Positions 1-14,944 of a stretch of DNA of 64,000 nucleotides are shown here, one piece after another (position 1 is the stretch's first letter; every line of letters starts with the position of its first letter). The position numbers were made by a program, and so were the translations under genes. The stretch covers positions 302,600 to 366,599 of the forward strand of contig NZ_FOSV01000001.1 in NCBI RefSeq assembly GCF_900114375.1. The letters run 5' to 3'. The notes beneath the pieces are model-generated. The model was not told the DNA's origin. It saw nothing but the letters and a program-made list of their open reading frames with translations, and ran no database searches. Source of the DNA: Methylorubrum salsuginis. GTDB taxonomy: Bacteria; Pseudomonadota; Alphaproteobacteria; Rhizobiales; Beijerinckiaceae.

Positions 1-6011
<6,011 letters not shown>

Positions 6012-6589
6012 CGGCGTCGTCCTCCCGAAGGCCGCAAGATAAGCCGGCAAATAGGTCGGCTTGATCCCGGCATCTCTTTCAAAGATCCGGCATGTTTTGG
6101 CAGTATTGTGCGCGACGGAAAGCACATGACTGTGCCGCATCGTGCAGGATTGGCCGATCTTCTTCGTCTATGCGCTGCTAAAACAGCGGTTCGTGACACG
6201 CGTATGAAGCGTGACGCTCACCGTCGCGTCGTCGCATGATGTTGATCGCGATCGGCCGCTCCCGCTCCCGCTCCCCCCTGCCCCGCCGAGCGCGGGCGGG
6301 GCGTGCTGCGGCGGCGTCGCCTCACGCAAAGCGGGGCGGCCCTGAGCCGAAACGCCGTTCCGACGCTCCGGCCCGAACCGAAAACCCCGCCAGGCCGCGT
6401 TGAACGCCGGCAGTGGGCCGGGCGAATGCGCTGCGTTGCGTTGATCTCCAAGAAACCATTGTCTCAGGCGTTCGGGGTTCTGCGCACATTCCGCATTCGG
6501 GTCGGGGCGCATTTAGATTTTATTATATCCCGGCCGCCACGCTTCGAAGGAACAACTTGCCCAAACATCGCACTGCTGAGGAATAGATC
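6012..6589. other. Divergent intergenic region between two RTX exoprotein genes
   Basis: This is the shared upstream region of the giant RTX protein and the GH16 glycanase. It holds a GC hairpin (CCCCGCC at 6281-6287 pairing with GGCGGGG at 6295-6301) next to a short CCGCTC tandem. An AT-rich stretch lies around 6510-6530, close to the glycanase. No strong sigma-70 promoter could be assigned by eye. Confidence 0.5.
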
Positions 6590-8062
6590 ATGCCGGCCCC
6601 GGCGGGATACCAACTGGTTTATGCGGACGAGTTCAACCAGCTCAGCGTCTCGGCGAGCCGAACGGCGGATGCGAACTGGTACAGCGGGCAGGCCTGGGGC
6701 GGGTCCTTCGGGGAGGCGCGCTTCCTGCCCGCGAATGCCGCCAAATCGCCCTTCTCCATCGTCGACAAGGGCGGCGAGACCGCCCTGCGCATCCACATGA
6801 CGCGCGATGCGGGCGGGCAACTGTCGAGTGGACTGATCTCCAACACCTTCCCGGACGGCACCAGCAAGACCGTCCGCGACGGCAACCCCTACGGCTATTA
6901 CGAGGCCCGGCTCTGGCTTCCGGACGGGACGGGCGTCTGGTCGGCCTTCTGGGCGCTCGAATCGGAGCGGCTGTCCCCCACGCGCGACCGTGTGGTCGAA
7001 GTGGACGTGATGGAGAATTACGGCACGGCGATGCCGGGCCAGTATTCGAGCGTGGTGCACGAGTGGGATTGGGCGAACAAGACCCTGGAAGGTCACGCCA
7101 GCACCTATGCCCGTGCCAATCCGGGCGTGGGCGTCGTCGCGTCGGGGTGGCATACCTACGGCGTGGAGATCACGCCCGAGCGGATGACGTTCTACTTCGA
7201 CGATCGCCCCTACTGGACGAAGGCGACGCCGGCGGCCCTCGATACCGACCCGATGTTCATGATCAACCTCGCGGCCGGCGGCGGCTGGACGATCGATCCG
7301 AAACTGAAGGACGCGTCGCTGTACGTCGATTATTTTCGCGCCTACGAGGCCAAGCCCCCGGGCGCGCCCCTCGATACGAAGACGGACGGGCCGACGCTGA
7401 AGGGAACGAGCGGCGACGACGTCCACGTCGTCACCGACGCGAACACGCGGATCGTCGAGGCCGCGAAGGGCGGCAACGACACGGTCCGCACCAGCGTGTC
7501 CTACACCCTGCCCGACAACGTCGAGAAGATCGTTCTCCTCGGCAAGTCCGATCTCGGGGCAACCGGAAACGGTCTCGCCAACGAGATCTACGGGAACGAG
7601 GGGGCCAACGTCCTCTCCGGTCTCGACGGCAACGACCGGATCTTCGGCGGGGGCGGCAAGGACGTGCTGATCGGCGGGGCCGGTGACGACCGGCTGGCCG
7701 GCCAGAACGGCGACGACGTCCTGATCGGCGGCCTGGGGGCCGACCGTCTCTACGGCGATGCCGGTGCCGACCGGTTCGTGTTCCAGAGCGTCCACGACAG
7801 TCCGGTTTCGGGGCGCGACACCATCGTCGGCTTCTCCGCCGCGCAGGGCGATCGTGTCGATCTCGCGCAGATCGACGCCAACGCGCTCCTGGCCGGCAAC
7901 CAGCACTTCACCTTCATCGGCTCCGATGCGTTCACGGCGCCCGGCCAGCTCCGCTTCGAGAAGGGCGTCCTCTCGGGCGACGTCAACGGCGACCTGCGGC
8001 CCGACTTCGCGATCGATCTCCTCGGCGTGAAGATCCTGATGGCGGACATGCTGATCCTGTAG
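6590..8062 (+). CDS. GH16 endo-beta-glycanase with RTX repeats (ExsH-like)
   Basis: The 490-residue protein has a glycoside hydrolase family 16 domain (about 5-250) followed by RTX calcium-binding repeats (about 335-400, e.g. GNDRIFGGGG and GDDRLAGQNG) and a serralysin-like tail (ADRFVF). The GH16 catalytic signature is intact: E137, D139 and E142 in VEVDVMENYG. There is no signal peptide, so type I secretion is expected, as for Sinorhizobium ExsH, which trims succinoglycan. GAGGAA lies 6 nt before the ATG. Its likely substrate is the EPS made by the downstream cluster (inference). The TAG stop is also the first three bases of a dispersed repeat. A paralogue with a Sec signal lies at 13463. 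Confidence 0.9.
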   Translation: MPAPAGYQLVYADEFNQLSVSASRTADANWYSGQAWGGSFGEARFLPANAAKSPFSIVDKGGETALRIHMTRDAGGQLSSGLISNTFPDGTSKTVRDGNPYGYYEARLWLPDGTGVWSAFWALESERLSPTRDRVVEVDVMENYGTAMPGQYSSVVHEWDWANKTLEGHASTYARANPGVGVVASGWHTYGVEITPERMTFYFDDRPYWTKATPAALDTDPMFMINLAAGGGWTIDPKLKDASLYVDYFRAYEAKPPGAPLDTKTDGPTLKGTSGDDVHVVTDANTRIVEAAKGGNDTVRTSVSYTLPDNVEKIVLLGKSDLGATGNGLANEIYGNEGANVLSGLDGNDRIFGGGGKDVLIGGAGDDRLAGQNGDDVLIGGLGADRLYGDAGADRFVFQSVHDSPVSGRDTIVGFSAAQGDRVDLAQIDANALLAGNQHFTFIGSDAFTAPGQLRFEKGVLSGDVNGDLRPDFAIDLLGVKILMADMLIL

Positions 8063-8107
8063 AGCGCCCTCCGACGGAAGGGGCCGGCTCGACGGTCTGC
8101 GCGGCGC
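8060..8107 (+). repeat. Dispersed 3'-end repeat, copy a (type III)
   Basis: It begins TAGAGCGCCCTCCGACGGA and resembles the minus-strand copies at 23671-23722 and 30263-30315, which begin TAGAGCGCTT(T/C)CCGACGAAG and continue with a G-rich stretch and GCCGG(T/C)TCG. The first three bases are the stop codon of the GH16 gene. This copy is more diverged than the other two. Confidence 0.55.
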
Positions 8108-8208
8108 AACGTGACCCGAGGGGCGGGCGGGGGCGCCGGTTGGCACGGTTCATGGTAAAGGAATTCCTTACGATGTCCGGGAGCCGGCGTCGGACGAGGA
8201 GTCCATCC

Positions 8209-8394
8209 ATGCAGGATCGCGATCCGCTCTGGTACGACCGCGCCGAGCCTGACGAGGAGCCGGGGCTTCTGCTGACATCGGCCGCGATCCTGTTCGTGGG
8301 GGCGCTGAAGCTCTACGGCATGCCGTATCGCCTCTGCCGCACGCTCGCGGACCGGTTCATCCGCCGGGCCTTCCGGACCGCCCCGCGGCCTTGA
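8209..8394 (+). CDS. Small single-pass membrane protein, unknown
   Basis: A 61-residue ORF starts at ATG 8209, with a GAGGAG ribosome-binding site 7 nt upstream (8196-8201). The frame stays open upstream to an ATG at 8140, but that start lacks a ribosome-binding site. One hydrophobic segment spans about residues 22-40 (LLLTSAAILFVGAL), followed by an arginine-rich tail that suggests a cytoplasmic C-terminus. I do not recognise a family. It follows the GH16 gene in the same direction, but a shared function is not shown. Confidence 0.5.
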   Translation: MQDRDPLWYDRAEPDEEPGLLLTSAAILFVGALKLYGMPYRLCRTLADRFIRRAFRTAPRP

Positions 8395-9164
8395 ACGGCC
8401 GCGGCTTACGGCCGGTGCCGACGAGTCGCATCTCCCCGTCATCGTGCCGCTTGGGGCATCCTCCCGAACGGGGGATGCCGGCATTCGGAAAAAGACGATG
8501 CGGCACAAGGATCTTGAGGATCGCCCGGGATCCGATATCCAGGATGATCCTCCCGCTTCGAGGGGCGGCATCCACCCTTCCGGCGGATCCACCGAATGCC
8601 TCTCGCGGCCCGCCCGACGCCCTGTCGAGCCCGAACGGGAAAACAGGTGCAGACGGATGACCTCCGTGGCTGTCCAAGTCCAATCGGCTTAATACCGATC
8701 GGCGATGATCCCGACTCGTCGCCGACTGCCCCGGCGACTGCGCGGCGGCGGTCGTCCGCCGGACGCACGGAACGGGGCCCGCGGTCCTGGTCCGCACCGT
8801 TCGGTTTAAGTCTTTTTACAAAAACGACTTTTTGAGAGCCGGCATCCGCCTCGCGGGCCGATGCCCGAGCGCATGCCCGGCGGGACGCGACGGATGATGG
8901 CGCGGCTTCTCCGGAACGAACCGCCCTTCCCCGCAGGGGTGCGGTGAGCGGCTCGACACGGAACGGTTTCGCCGCGCGGCAAATCTCCTCTATGTTTCCC
9001 TGCCCCGCCGAGGAGCCATCGCTTCGGCGCAAGAAAGATTTGTTCATGGGTGACCGGCATTCTCGCGACGCCAGCGGGCACCGTCACCGTTCCGTGCGCG
9101 GCCGTCGGTCGGCGTCTTGGCGTGGGATCGCGGCCGTGAAACGCTGGGAGACGGAGAGAGAGTG
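8395..9164. other. Non-coding spacer with a dispersed repeat
   Basis: About 770 bp without a convincing gene on either strand. Bases 8487-8555 match, in reverse orientation, the repeat seen near 44867-44931: GGAAAAAGACGATGCGGC followed by GGATCCGATATCCAGGA. An AT-rich stretch at 8812-8836 (TTTTTACAAAAACGACTTTT) may be part of a promoter for the small membrane gene at 9165. Confidence 0.5.
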
Positions 9165-9467
9165 ATGGGATCGATCACGATTTGGGCGCTCTTTGCCCTC
9201 TTCGGAGGCATCTGCGCCCGCTATGTCTCCGTGATCGGCTTCGCCTTGACCGCCGTGGGGATCATCGCGCTCCTCGCCGTGACGAACGCCCTGACGGAGG
9301 GCGGCCCCTTCGGTGCCGGGAGGCTGGTCGGTGGGTTCGTGGCTCTGCAGGTCGGCTATTTCACCGGCCTCGTCGTGCTCGCCCTGACCCGCCACGTGGC
9401 GCGCCTCGTGTCCAAGAAGGATCTGCGGCAGGTCGAGAAGGGCGACCTGCACATCCATCACGACTGA
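9165..9467 (+). CDS. Small multi-pass membrane protein at the EPS locus border
   Basis: This 100-residue protein has three hydrophobic segments (about 3-20, 23-42 and 54-75) and a polar tail ending HIHHD. The start is ATG 9165 or the in-frame GTG 9162, with GGAGAGAGAG just upstream. Its 3' end overlaps the convergent methyltransferase gene by 10 bp. Small membrane proteins next to exo genes are sometimes regulators of EPS production (SyrA/ExoX type), but I see no diagnostic motif and do not assign that role. Confidence 0.6.
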   Translation: MGSITIWALFALFGGICARYVSVIGFALTAVGIIALLAVTNALTEGGPFGAGRLVGGFVALQVGYFTGLVVLALTRHVARLVSKKDLRQVEKGDLHIHHD

Positions 9468-10132
9468 AGGGGACGCTCTCCCTCCGCCGGTCGGCCGGCG
9501 TCCGGCGCCTTGCGGGCGAAGGCCCAGACCATGACGGGATAATCCGGCTCGTTGGCGAGCGACCCGAAGAAGCCGCGCTTGCGCCAGGTCCGTAGATTGC
9601 CCACCAGACAGGCACGGTTCCCCCAGGCCTGCGCGCGGATGTCCTGCGCGGCGAAGCCGCATTCCTGCAGCAGGTAGCTCAGCCCGTCCGGTGTCCAGCG
9701 CGAGCAGTCGATCGGCACGCGGTGGACGCGCACGAGGAAGGGCGTGGCGATGACGAAATGTCCGCCGGGCTTGAGCATGGACCAGACGTTCCGGCCGGCG
9801 CGATAGGGCCAGGGGAGGTGCTCGAAGACCTGATCGGCGATGATCAGGTCGAATTGCTGCGGCAGGGTCTCGGCGCAGATGTCGAAGCCCGGATACTCGG
9901 TGTTCGTGTAGCTCTTGAATTTGAGATCGCGCGTCCACTGGTTGCCGCCGGAGATCTCCAGCACGTCGAGTCGCTGTGGCCCGAGCCCGCTGATGAAGTC
10001 GAAGCAGTCGCGGTACATCGCCGAGCGGACCCAGTCGGTGGTGTCGTACCCGGTGCTGCGAAGCATCCCGCGCATCTTCTCCCAGAGGGCCGGGCGCTGC
10101 CAGATGGCGTCGAGAAGGGGGGCAATGATCAT
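9458..10132 (-). CDS. Class I SAM-dependent methyltransferase
   Basis: A 224-residue protein with a methyltransferase type 11-like fold: motif I appears as VLEISGGN (about 57-64), and the acidic/aromatic post-motif as FDLIIADQVFEHL (about 94-106), followed by LKPGGHFVIATP. This fold transfers a methyl group from SAM, here probably to a sugar of the EPS repeat or its precursor (inferred from context). Two CTTGCAAG palindromes lie 68-92 bp upstream of its ATG. It is transcribed in the same direction as wzx, 112 bp downstream of it. Confidence 0.75.
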   Translation of the reverse strand: MIIAPLLDAIWQRPALWEKMRGMLRSTGYDTTDWVRSAMYRDCFDFISGLGPQRLDVLEISGGNQWTRDLKFKSYTNTEYPGFDICAETLPQQFDLIIADQVFEHLPWPYRAGRNVWSMLKPGGHFVIATPFLVRVHRVPIDCSRWTPDGLSYLLQECGFAAQDIRAQAWGNRACLVGNLRTWRKRGFFGSLANEPDYPVMVWAFARKAPDAGRPAEGERPLQS

Positions 10133-10199
10133 TCCGGTTGCATCCCGTTGATGGGGTCGGGCGGATCGCGCTCCTCGCCGCCCGACCGATGGGTGAGTC

Positions 10200-10224
10200 C
10201 TTGCAAGCGCCTGCCCCTTGCAAG
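10200..10224. promoter_or_regulatory. Tandem CTTGCAAG palindromes
   Basis: Perfect 8-bp palindromes CTTGCAAG occur at 10200-10207 and 10217-10224, 17 bp apart start to start, in the spacer between wzx and the methyltransferase. The same box recurs at 11970-11977 and as TTGCAAG at 12030 and 12243. An operator role is inferred. Confidence 0.4.
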
Positions 10225-10244
10225 ACGCGGGCAGCGCCCTGCCC

Positions 10245-11828
10245 TCATCGGCGGACCAGGCGCCGGATGCCGAGGAGATCCTCCCGCAGGCGCGACCCTT
10301 CGAGGAGAAGCAGGACGACGAGATGGCTCGCGAGCCCGGCCAGAAGGCCGGCGGCGATCCGCGGAATTTCCGTCGGGGCGCCCTGCACCACGAAATGGCA
10401 GGCGAGGCCGGCGGCGAGGCCTCCGAGCGTGGGCGCCCACATCCCCCGCAGCAGCGGCCCGATCGACGACAGGCCGATCCGGCCGGGCGCCCGCAGCATC
10501 AGCACGGCGAAGAGAATCTGCGCGACGCCGATGCCCCAGGCGACGCCGAAGGGGCCGAGCCAGGGGCCGGGCAGCACCGCGGCCACCCGCGCGACGACGA
10601 GGAGGAGCGAGAGGCGGAAGAGCGCCCAGCCGGCCCCCCGGGCGAGCATGAGCGCGCCGCTCTGATGCGCCACCGCGTTCAGGGCATAGAACGGGATCAG
10701 GATGCTCAGGATCGTCGCGGCGTCGCTCCAGGCGGGTCCGAGGATCCGCAGGATCAGGCCGGGCACGAGGGCGGAGGTGAGGAAGGCGACGGGGGCCAGC
10801 AGGATGCAGAGCAGGCGCACGAGCTTGGCGTGCAGGGCGGCGAGCTGCGCCTCGTCCTCGCGCAGGGCGTGGGCGTAGAGGGCGCCCCAGAGCGGACCCG
10901 ACGCCGCCTCGCAGAGGAAGCGCGGCACTTGGTTGGCGAAGGTGAAGGTGCCGAGCGCCGCCGGGCCGAACAGGCGGCCGAAGAGGAGGTTCTCCACCAG
11001 CCGGCCGGCGAAGTCGACGAGCCGGCTGCAGACGAGCGCGCTGCCGGTGGAGACGTGCGCCCTGAGCACCGACGGCCGGAACACGAGGCCCGGACGCACG
11101 AAGGCGAGGAGGTTCAGGACGCATCCGCGCACGAGGTAGAGCACGACGTACTGGGCGGCGAGGCTCAGCGCCCCCGCGCCGCGCAGCGCGAGCGCCACGG
11201 CGACCGCCGCGCCGACCAGGCTGCCGGCCAGATCGGCGCCCGAGATCGCCGCGAGCCGGCGCTCCCGCGTCAGCCGGGCATAGGGCAGCACGGAGACCGT
11301 GACGAAGACGAAGCTCACGGAGAGCAGACCCATCACGCCCGCGACGCGCGGCTCGTGCGACAGCTGCGCCAGGATCGCGCCCCAGCCGGCCACGGTGAGC
11401 GTGAGGCCGACCCCGACCATCAGCACCAGCCAGAAGGCGGTCGACCAGATCTCGCGCGATTGCGTCGGCTCGCGGGCCAGGGAGGCGCCCAGCCCCCCGT
11501 CGGCCAGCGTCATGAAGAAGGCGACGGTGGGCAGGGCCAGGGCGTAGACGCCGAATTCGGCCGGCCCGAGCAGATGCGCCATCAGCGGCAGCATCGCCAG
11601 TTGCAGGCCGATCTTCACGAGGTTCGCACCGCCCCCGGCCAGCACGTTGACCGCAAGCGTGCGCGCGCCGCCGGGGGCCGCCTGCGCCATTTGGGCCGCC
11701 ATCGCGGCTTGGTCCGGCACCGGCTGGGTCGGAGGATCGGGAAGCGGGACGGCCGTCTCCGGCGGCGCAGCCTCTTCCGGATCGGGCGCGACGGCGTGAT
11801 CCCGGAGACGCTCGTTCTCTTCCCTCAT
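10245..11828 (-). CDS. Wzx-type polysaccharide flippase (MOP superfamily)
   Basis: A 527-residue integral membrane protein with about 12-14 hydrophobic segments after a long, proline-rich cytoplasmic N-terminus of about 50 residues. Typical flippase stretches are AHLLGPAEFGVYALA near the start and FTFANQVPRFLCE in the middle. It would flip undecaprenyl-linked repeat units across the inner membrane for polymerisation by the Wzy-like protein at 25139. The gene sits at the edge of the locus and diverges from a glycosyltransferase across a 489-bp regulatory region. The N-terminal extension is unusual for Wzx; an internal start is possible, for example at the methionines around residue 43. Confidence 0.85.
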   Translation of the reverse strand: MREENERLRDHAVAPDPEEAAPPETAVPLPDPPTQPVPDQAAMAAQMAQAAPGGARTLAVNVLAGGGANLVKIGLQLAMLPLMAHLLGPAEFGVYALALPTVAFFMTLADGGLGASLAREPTQSREIWSTAFWLVLMVGVGLTLTVAGWGAILAQLSHEPRVAGVMGLLSVSFVFVTVSVLPYARLTRERRLAAISGADLAGSLVGAAVAVALALRGAGALSLAAQYVVLYLVRGCVLNLLAFVRPGLVFRPSVLRAHVSTGSALVCSRLVDFAGRLVENLLFGRLFGPAALGTFTFANQVPRFLCEAASGPLWGALYAHALREDEAQLAALHAKLVRLLCILLAPVAFLTSALVPGLILRILGPAWSDAATILSILIPFYALNAVAHQSGALMLARGAGWALFRLSLLLVVARVAAVLPGPWLGPFGVAWGIGVAQILFAVLMLRAPGRIGLSSIGPLLRGMWAPTLGGLAAGLACHFVVQGAPTEIPRIAAGLLAGLASHLVVLLLLEGSRLREDLLGIRRLVRR

Positions 11829-12317
11829 CCTGAAGCGTTCTCCATGACGGCCTGCCGCTGCCGCGACCGAACGATCCCCGGGGCGGATGCCTCACTGGCA
11901 AGACTTGGACTGGCAAGACCCGGGCCGCCGGCGCGCGGACGCGCACGCCTCGCCCAATCGTGAGCGTGCCTTGCAAGCCGCCCGTTCGCTGCCGACGCGC
12001 CTTCGGCCCCGGCCAGCGCCGCGGAGGTTTTGCAAGAGACGCACAGTCCTGCGCCCTGCGACACGGTCGGGGCGGACGAAAACATCTGACTTCTTCGATG
12101 GATCGACCGGCACGGGGCCGGTCGGACATCGTTCATGACGGGAAGATCTGATCCGGCATGCCTTGCATCCTCGCGAATTCTGCCGATGATGCATTGCAAA
12201 ATCCATGCACGCGTCCGGCTGCGGATGGTCCGCGGGCGGTTTTTGCAAGGCGAGCGGCCCCCGATCCCGGGCGCGCTCGACCCCGCAAGGCGCGGGCGCC
12301 TTCAGGCAGGTGTGCAG
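11829..12317. promoter_or_regulatory. Divergent EPS promoter region with a TTGCAA cluster
   Basis: The spacer between wzx (minus) and a glycosyltransferase (plus) contains TTGCAA at 11971, 12030, 12194 and 12243, the first as a full CTTGCAAG. A direct repeat CTGGCAAGAC occurs at 11893-11902 and 11909-11918. TTGCAA should be very rare at this base composition, so the cluster suggests a protein-binding region. The box carries G/A on one side and T/C on the other, consistent with a dimer-binding palindrome. The bound regulator is unknown. Confidence 0.45.
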
Positions 12318-13466
12318 GTGCAGGCGGACGTGCGGGAGCCCCTTCGTGCCGAATCGGATCGTGCCGGGACGCCTTCCCTCGCGCCGTCCCTTCGCGTCTT
12401 CGTCCACCTCGCGACCGACAAGGATGCGGCGGCGTGGCGCCGGGCTTGGCAGGCCGGCACCCTGGTCGGCGTCAACGAGGAGACGCCCTACGGCTACGGC
12501 CGCGCCGAGCGCATGGGCTGTACGCTCGCCTTCTCGCGGGCCTTTCCGGAGAAGCCGGCGGTACGCTTCCTGCGGCTCGGGCTGCGCGTGCTCGCGGGGT
12601 TCGACCTGCTGCACGCCCTGCGCCAGGGCCGGGCGCTCCGCGAGGCCGACGTGGTCTGGACGCACACCGAATCCCAGTTCCTCGCGGTGGCCGCCGCCCT
12701 CGCCTTCCGGGCGCAGCGGCCGCAGCTGATCGGGCAGAGCGTCTGGCTGTTCGATCGCTGGGAGCGCCTCGGCCCGCTCCACCGGATGCTGTACCGCCGC
12801 CTGATCCGGGACGTGGACGTGCTCACGGTCCATTCCACCGAGAACCTCGCCGTGGCCCGGGCGCTGTTTCCCGGCAAACGGGTATTGCACGTGCCCTTCG
12901 GGATCCCGTCCGAGCGGATCACGCCGCCCGTCCGGCGGCCGGGCCGCCCGCTGCGCGTCCTGGCGCTCGGCAGCGACCGGCATCGCGACTGGGCCTGTCT
13001 CGCCGCGGCGCTCGACGGCGTGCCGGAGGCCTCGGCGATCATCCTGTCGGGCACGGCGCCGCGCCGGCTCGCCCGCGGGCGGCCGAACCTGCGGGTCGGC
13101 CGTGCCCGCAGCCAGGCCGAACTCGCCGCCCATTTCGCCGAGGCGAGCGTGGTCTGCGTGCCGCTGAAGCCCAACCGTCACGCCAGCGGCATCACGGTGA
13201 TCCAGGAGGCCGTGCTCGCCGGCCTGCCCGTGGTGGCCACCGCCACCGGCGGGCTCGAGGGCTATTTCGGCCCCGACGCCGTCCGCTACGTGCCGCCCGG
13301 CGATCCGGCGGCCCTGCGGGCGGCCCTCCTCGAGATCGCGGCCGATCCCGAGGCGGCCCGCGCCCGCGCCGAGCGGGCGCAGGCGCGCATGATCGAGGCC
13401 GGGATCGGGGCCGAAACCTACATCCGCCGCCATGTGGAGATCAGCCGGGAGATGCTCGACCGATGA
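12318..13466 (+). CDS. Glycosyltransferase family 4-like protein
   Basis: A GT-B-type glycosyltransferase. The N-terminal half is conserved from about 12385 (RVFVHLATDKDAAAWRRA), and the C-terminal donor-binding part contains ASGITVIQEAVLAGLPVVAT followed by GGLEGYF. I chose GTG 12318 because AGGCAGG lies 8 nt upstream; the frame stays open to 12135, so up to 61 more residues are possible. It probably adds a sugar to the lipid-linked EPS unit. Its stop overlaps the next gene's ATG (ATGA), so it is translationally coupled to the GH16 glycanase at 13463. Confidence 0.75.
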   Translation: MQADVREPLRAESDRAGTPSLAPSLRVFVHLATDKDAAAWRRAWQAGTLVGVNEETPYGYGRAERMGCTLAFSRAFPEKPAVRFLRLGLRVLAGFDLLHALRQGRALREADVVWTHTESQFLAVAAALAFRAQRPQLIGQSVWLFDRWERLGPLHRMLYRRLIRDVDVLTVHSTENLAVARALFPGKRVLHVPFGIPSERITPPVRRPGRPLRVLALGSDRHRDWACLAAALDGVPEASAIILSGTAPRRLARGRPNLRVGRARSQAELAAHFAEASVVCVPLKPNRHASGITVIQEAVLAGLPVVATATGGLEGYFGPDAVRYVPPGDPAALRAALLEIAADPEAARARAERAQARMIEAGIGAETYIRRHVEISREMLDR

Positions 13467-14317
13467 AGGCTCCGACCCTGGGACGCCCCGCCCACGCCGC
13501 GTTGCTGCTCGCGGCCCTGCTCGCCCCCCACCCGTCCGCGGCGGCCGACGAGCCGCTCGACCTGTGCGCCTACAAGCCGGCCTTCATGGAGGAGTTCGAC
13601 AGCCTCAGCGTCGCCCCGCGGGTGCTGAACGCGGCGCGCTGGATCTCGCACACGCCCTGGAACGGCGATTTCGGCGATGCCCGCTTCGTCGACGACGCGC
13701 CCGCCGGGCCCTTCGCGATCAAGGACGGCATCCTCCACATCACCGCCCGCCGGGACGAGGCGGGCAAGTGGCGCTCCGGCCTGCTCGCCGCCTCGGACGG
13801 CACGGGGGCGGGCTTCGGCCTGCGCTACGGCTACTTCGAGGCCCGGATGCGCCTGCCGCCGGGGCCGGGCACCTGGCCGGCCTTCTGGCTCGGCACGCAG
13901 CGCCCGAACAGCGACAAGACCCCGAGCATCGAGATCGACGTGATCGAGTATTACGGCCATTCGGACGCCGCCTACTCCGCGGCTTTGCACGTCTGGTACA
14001 AGGGCAAGGACAAGGAGCGCACCACCAACACGGTGCAGAAGATTCCGGTGCCGGCCGGCTCGCTCCTCGACGCCTTCCACACCTACGGCGTGCGCGTGAC
14101 GGCCGACACCATCACCTATTATCTCGACCGCGCGCCGGTCTGGCAGCGCCCGACGCCGCCCGAACTCGACAAGCCGCTGTTCCCCCTCGTCAACCTCGCC
14201 CTCGGCTCGGGCTTCCCGATCGACCGGACGCCCAACCCCTCGGTGCTCTTCGTCGACTACGTGCATGTCTACGCCCCCGATCCCGAGGGCCGGGCGGCGC
14301 GCTGCCCGGGGCGCTGA
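13463..14317 (+). CDS. Secreted GH16 endo-beta-glycanase (ExoK-like)
   Basis: A 284-residue protein with a Sec signal peptide (about 1-28, ending PSAAA) and a GH16 domain with the intact catalytic signature E157, D159, E162 in SIEIDVIEYYG. It is similar throughout to the GH16 domain at 6590 (EEFDSLSV versus DEFNQLSV; YGYFEAR versus YGYYEAR) but lacks RTX repeats. Likely a periplasmic or secreted EPS-trimming enzyme comparable to rhizobial ExoK. The ATG lies in an ATGA overlap with the upstream glycosyltransferase, so they form one operon. EPS as the substrate is an inference from context. Confidence 0.9.
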   Translation: MKAPTLGRPAHAALLLAALLAPHPSAAADEPLDLCAYKPAFMEEFDSLSVAPRVLNAARWISHTPWNGDFGDARFVDDAPAGPFAIKDGILHITARRDEAGKWRSGLLAASDGTGAGFGLRYGYFEARMRLPPGPGTWPAFWLGTQRPNSDKTPSIEIDVIEYYGHSDAAYSAALHVWYKGKDKERTTNTVQKIPVPAGSLLDAFHTYGVRVTADTITYYLDRAPVWQRPTPPELDKPLFPLVNLALGSGFPIDRTPNPSVLFVDYVHVYAPDPEGRAARCPGR

Positions 14318-14944
14318 TGACGCCCCCGTCCGGGCACCGGCCCCTCGGGCGGCGAAGACGGCGCGGGTTGCCATCGGGGCGTGTCCCGAGGCCCCATGGT
14401 CCGGGGCTCCCATGGTGGGGCTCCCATGGCCCGCGCCGTCCCGGACGCCCCCGGATCGGCGCGGCTCGCCCTTTCATGCCAAGCCGCATGGAAGACGACA
14501 GAGGGCCTCATCCCAAGCGGCACGGGACCGGACCGATGGTCCTGTTCCGAGCGTCCGGCGGAGGCCCGCCGCCCCGCCGTCGCGGGGGGCAATCGGCGAT
14601 GCGTCACGATCATCGGCGATGGGGATCACATGCATCCGGCGCCCGACCGTTGACCCCATGTCGCGTCCCTTTGCGCGGCGGGCAACGGACGATGCGTGCC
14701 GTCCTCGTCGAGGGGCAGTGCGGCTCCGATCCACGGGGCGGAGCGGACCGGCGCCCGCCTGCGGTAATTCAGACTAGAATGTGCAAAATACAAATAACCC
14801 AAGCGGGAAGTGCGCCGATAATCGCATCGATGTTTTCACCTATGGTTGTAATTGGCTCATATTGGCACGGATGTTGCCCCACGACCAATCTCGATCGCAC
14901 GCCCGGCGCGACGCGAGAGGTTGCATTCGAAAACGATCTGAACG
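14318..14944. other. Intergenic region, no gene seen
   Basis: About 630 bp. A 13-bp direct repeat GGGGCTCCCATGG occurs at 14403-14415 and 14417-14429, and a third CCCATGG lies at 14393. G+C falls sharply from about 14770, marking the start of the atypical acyltransferase segment. Bases 14770-14880 are AT-rich and could hold the acetyltransferase promoter. Confidence 0.45.

Noticed and set aside
12158..13462. A long N-terminal extension of the signal-peptide GH16 enzyme
   Set aside because: The stretch is the glycosyltransferase gene in another frame. The ATG at 13463 starts directly at a normal signal peptide.
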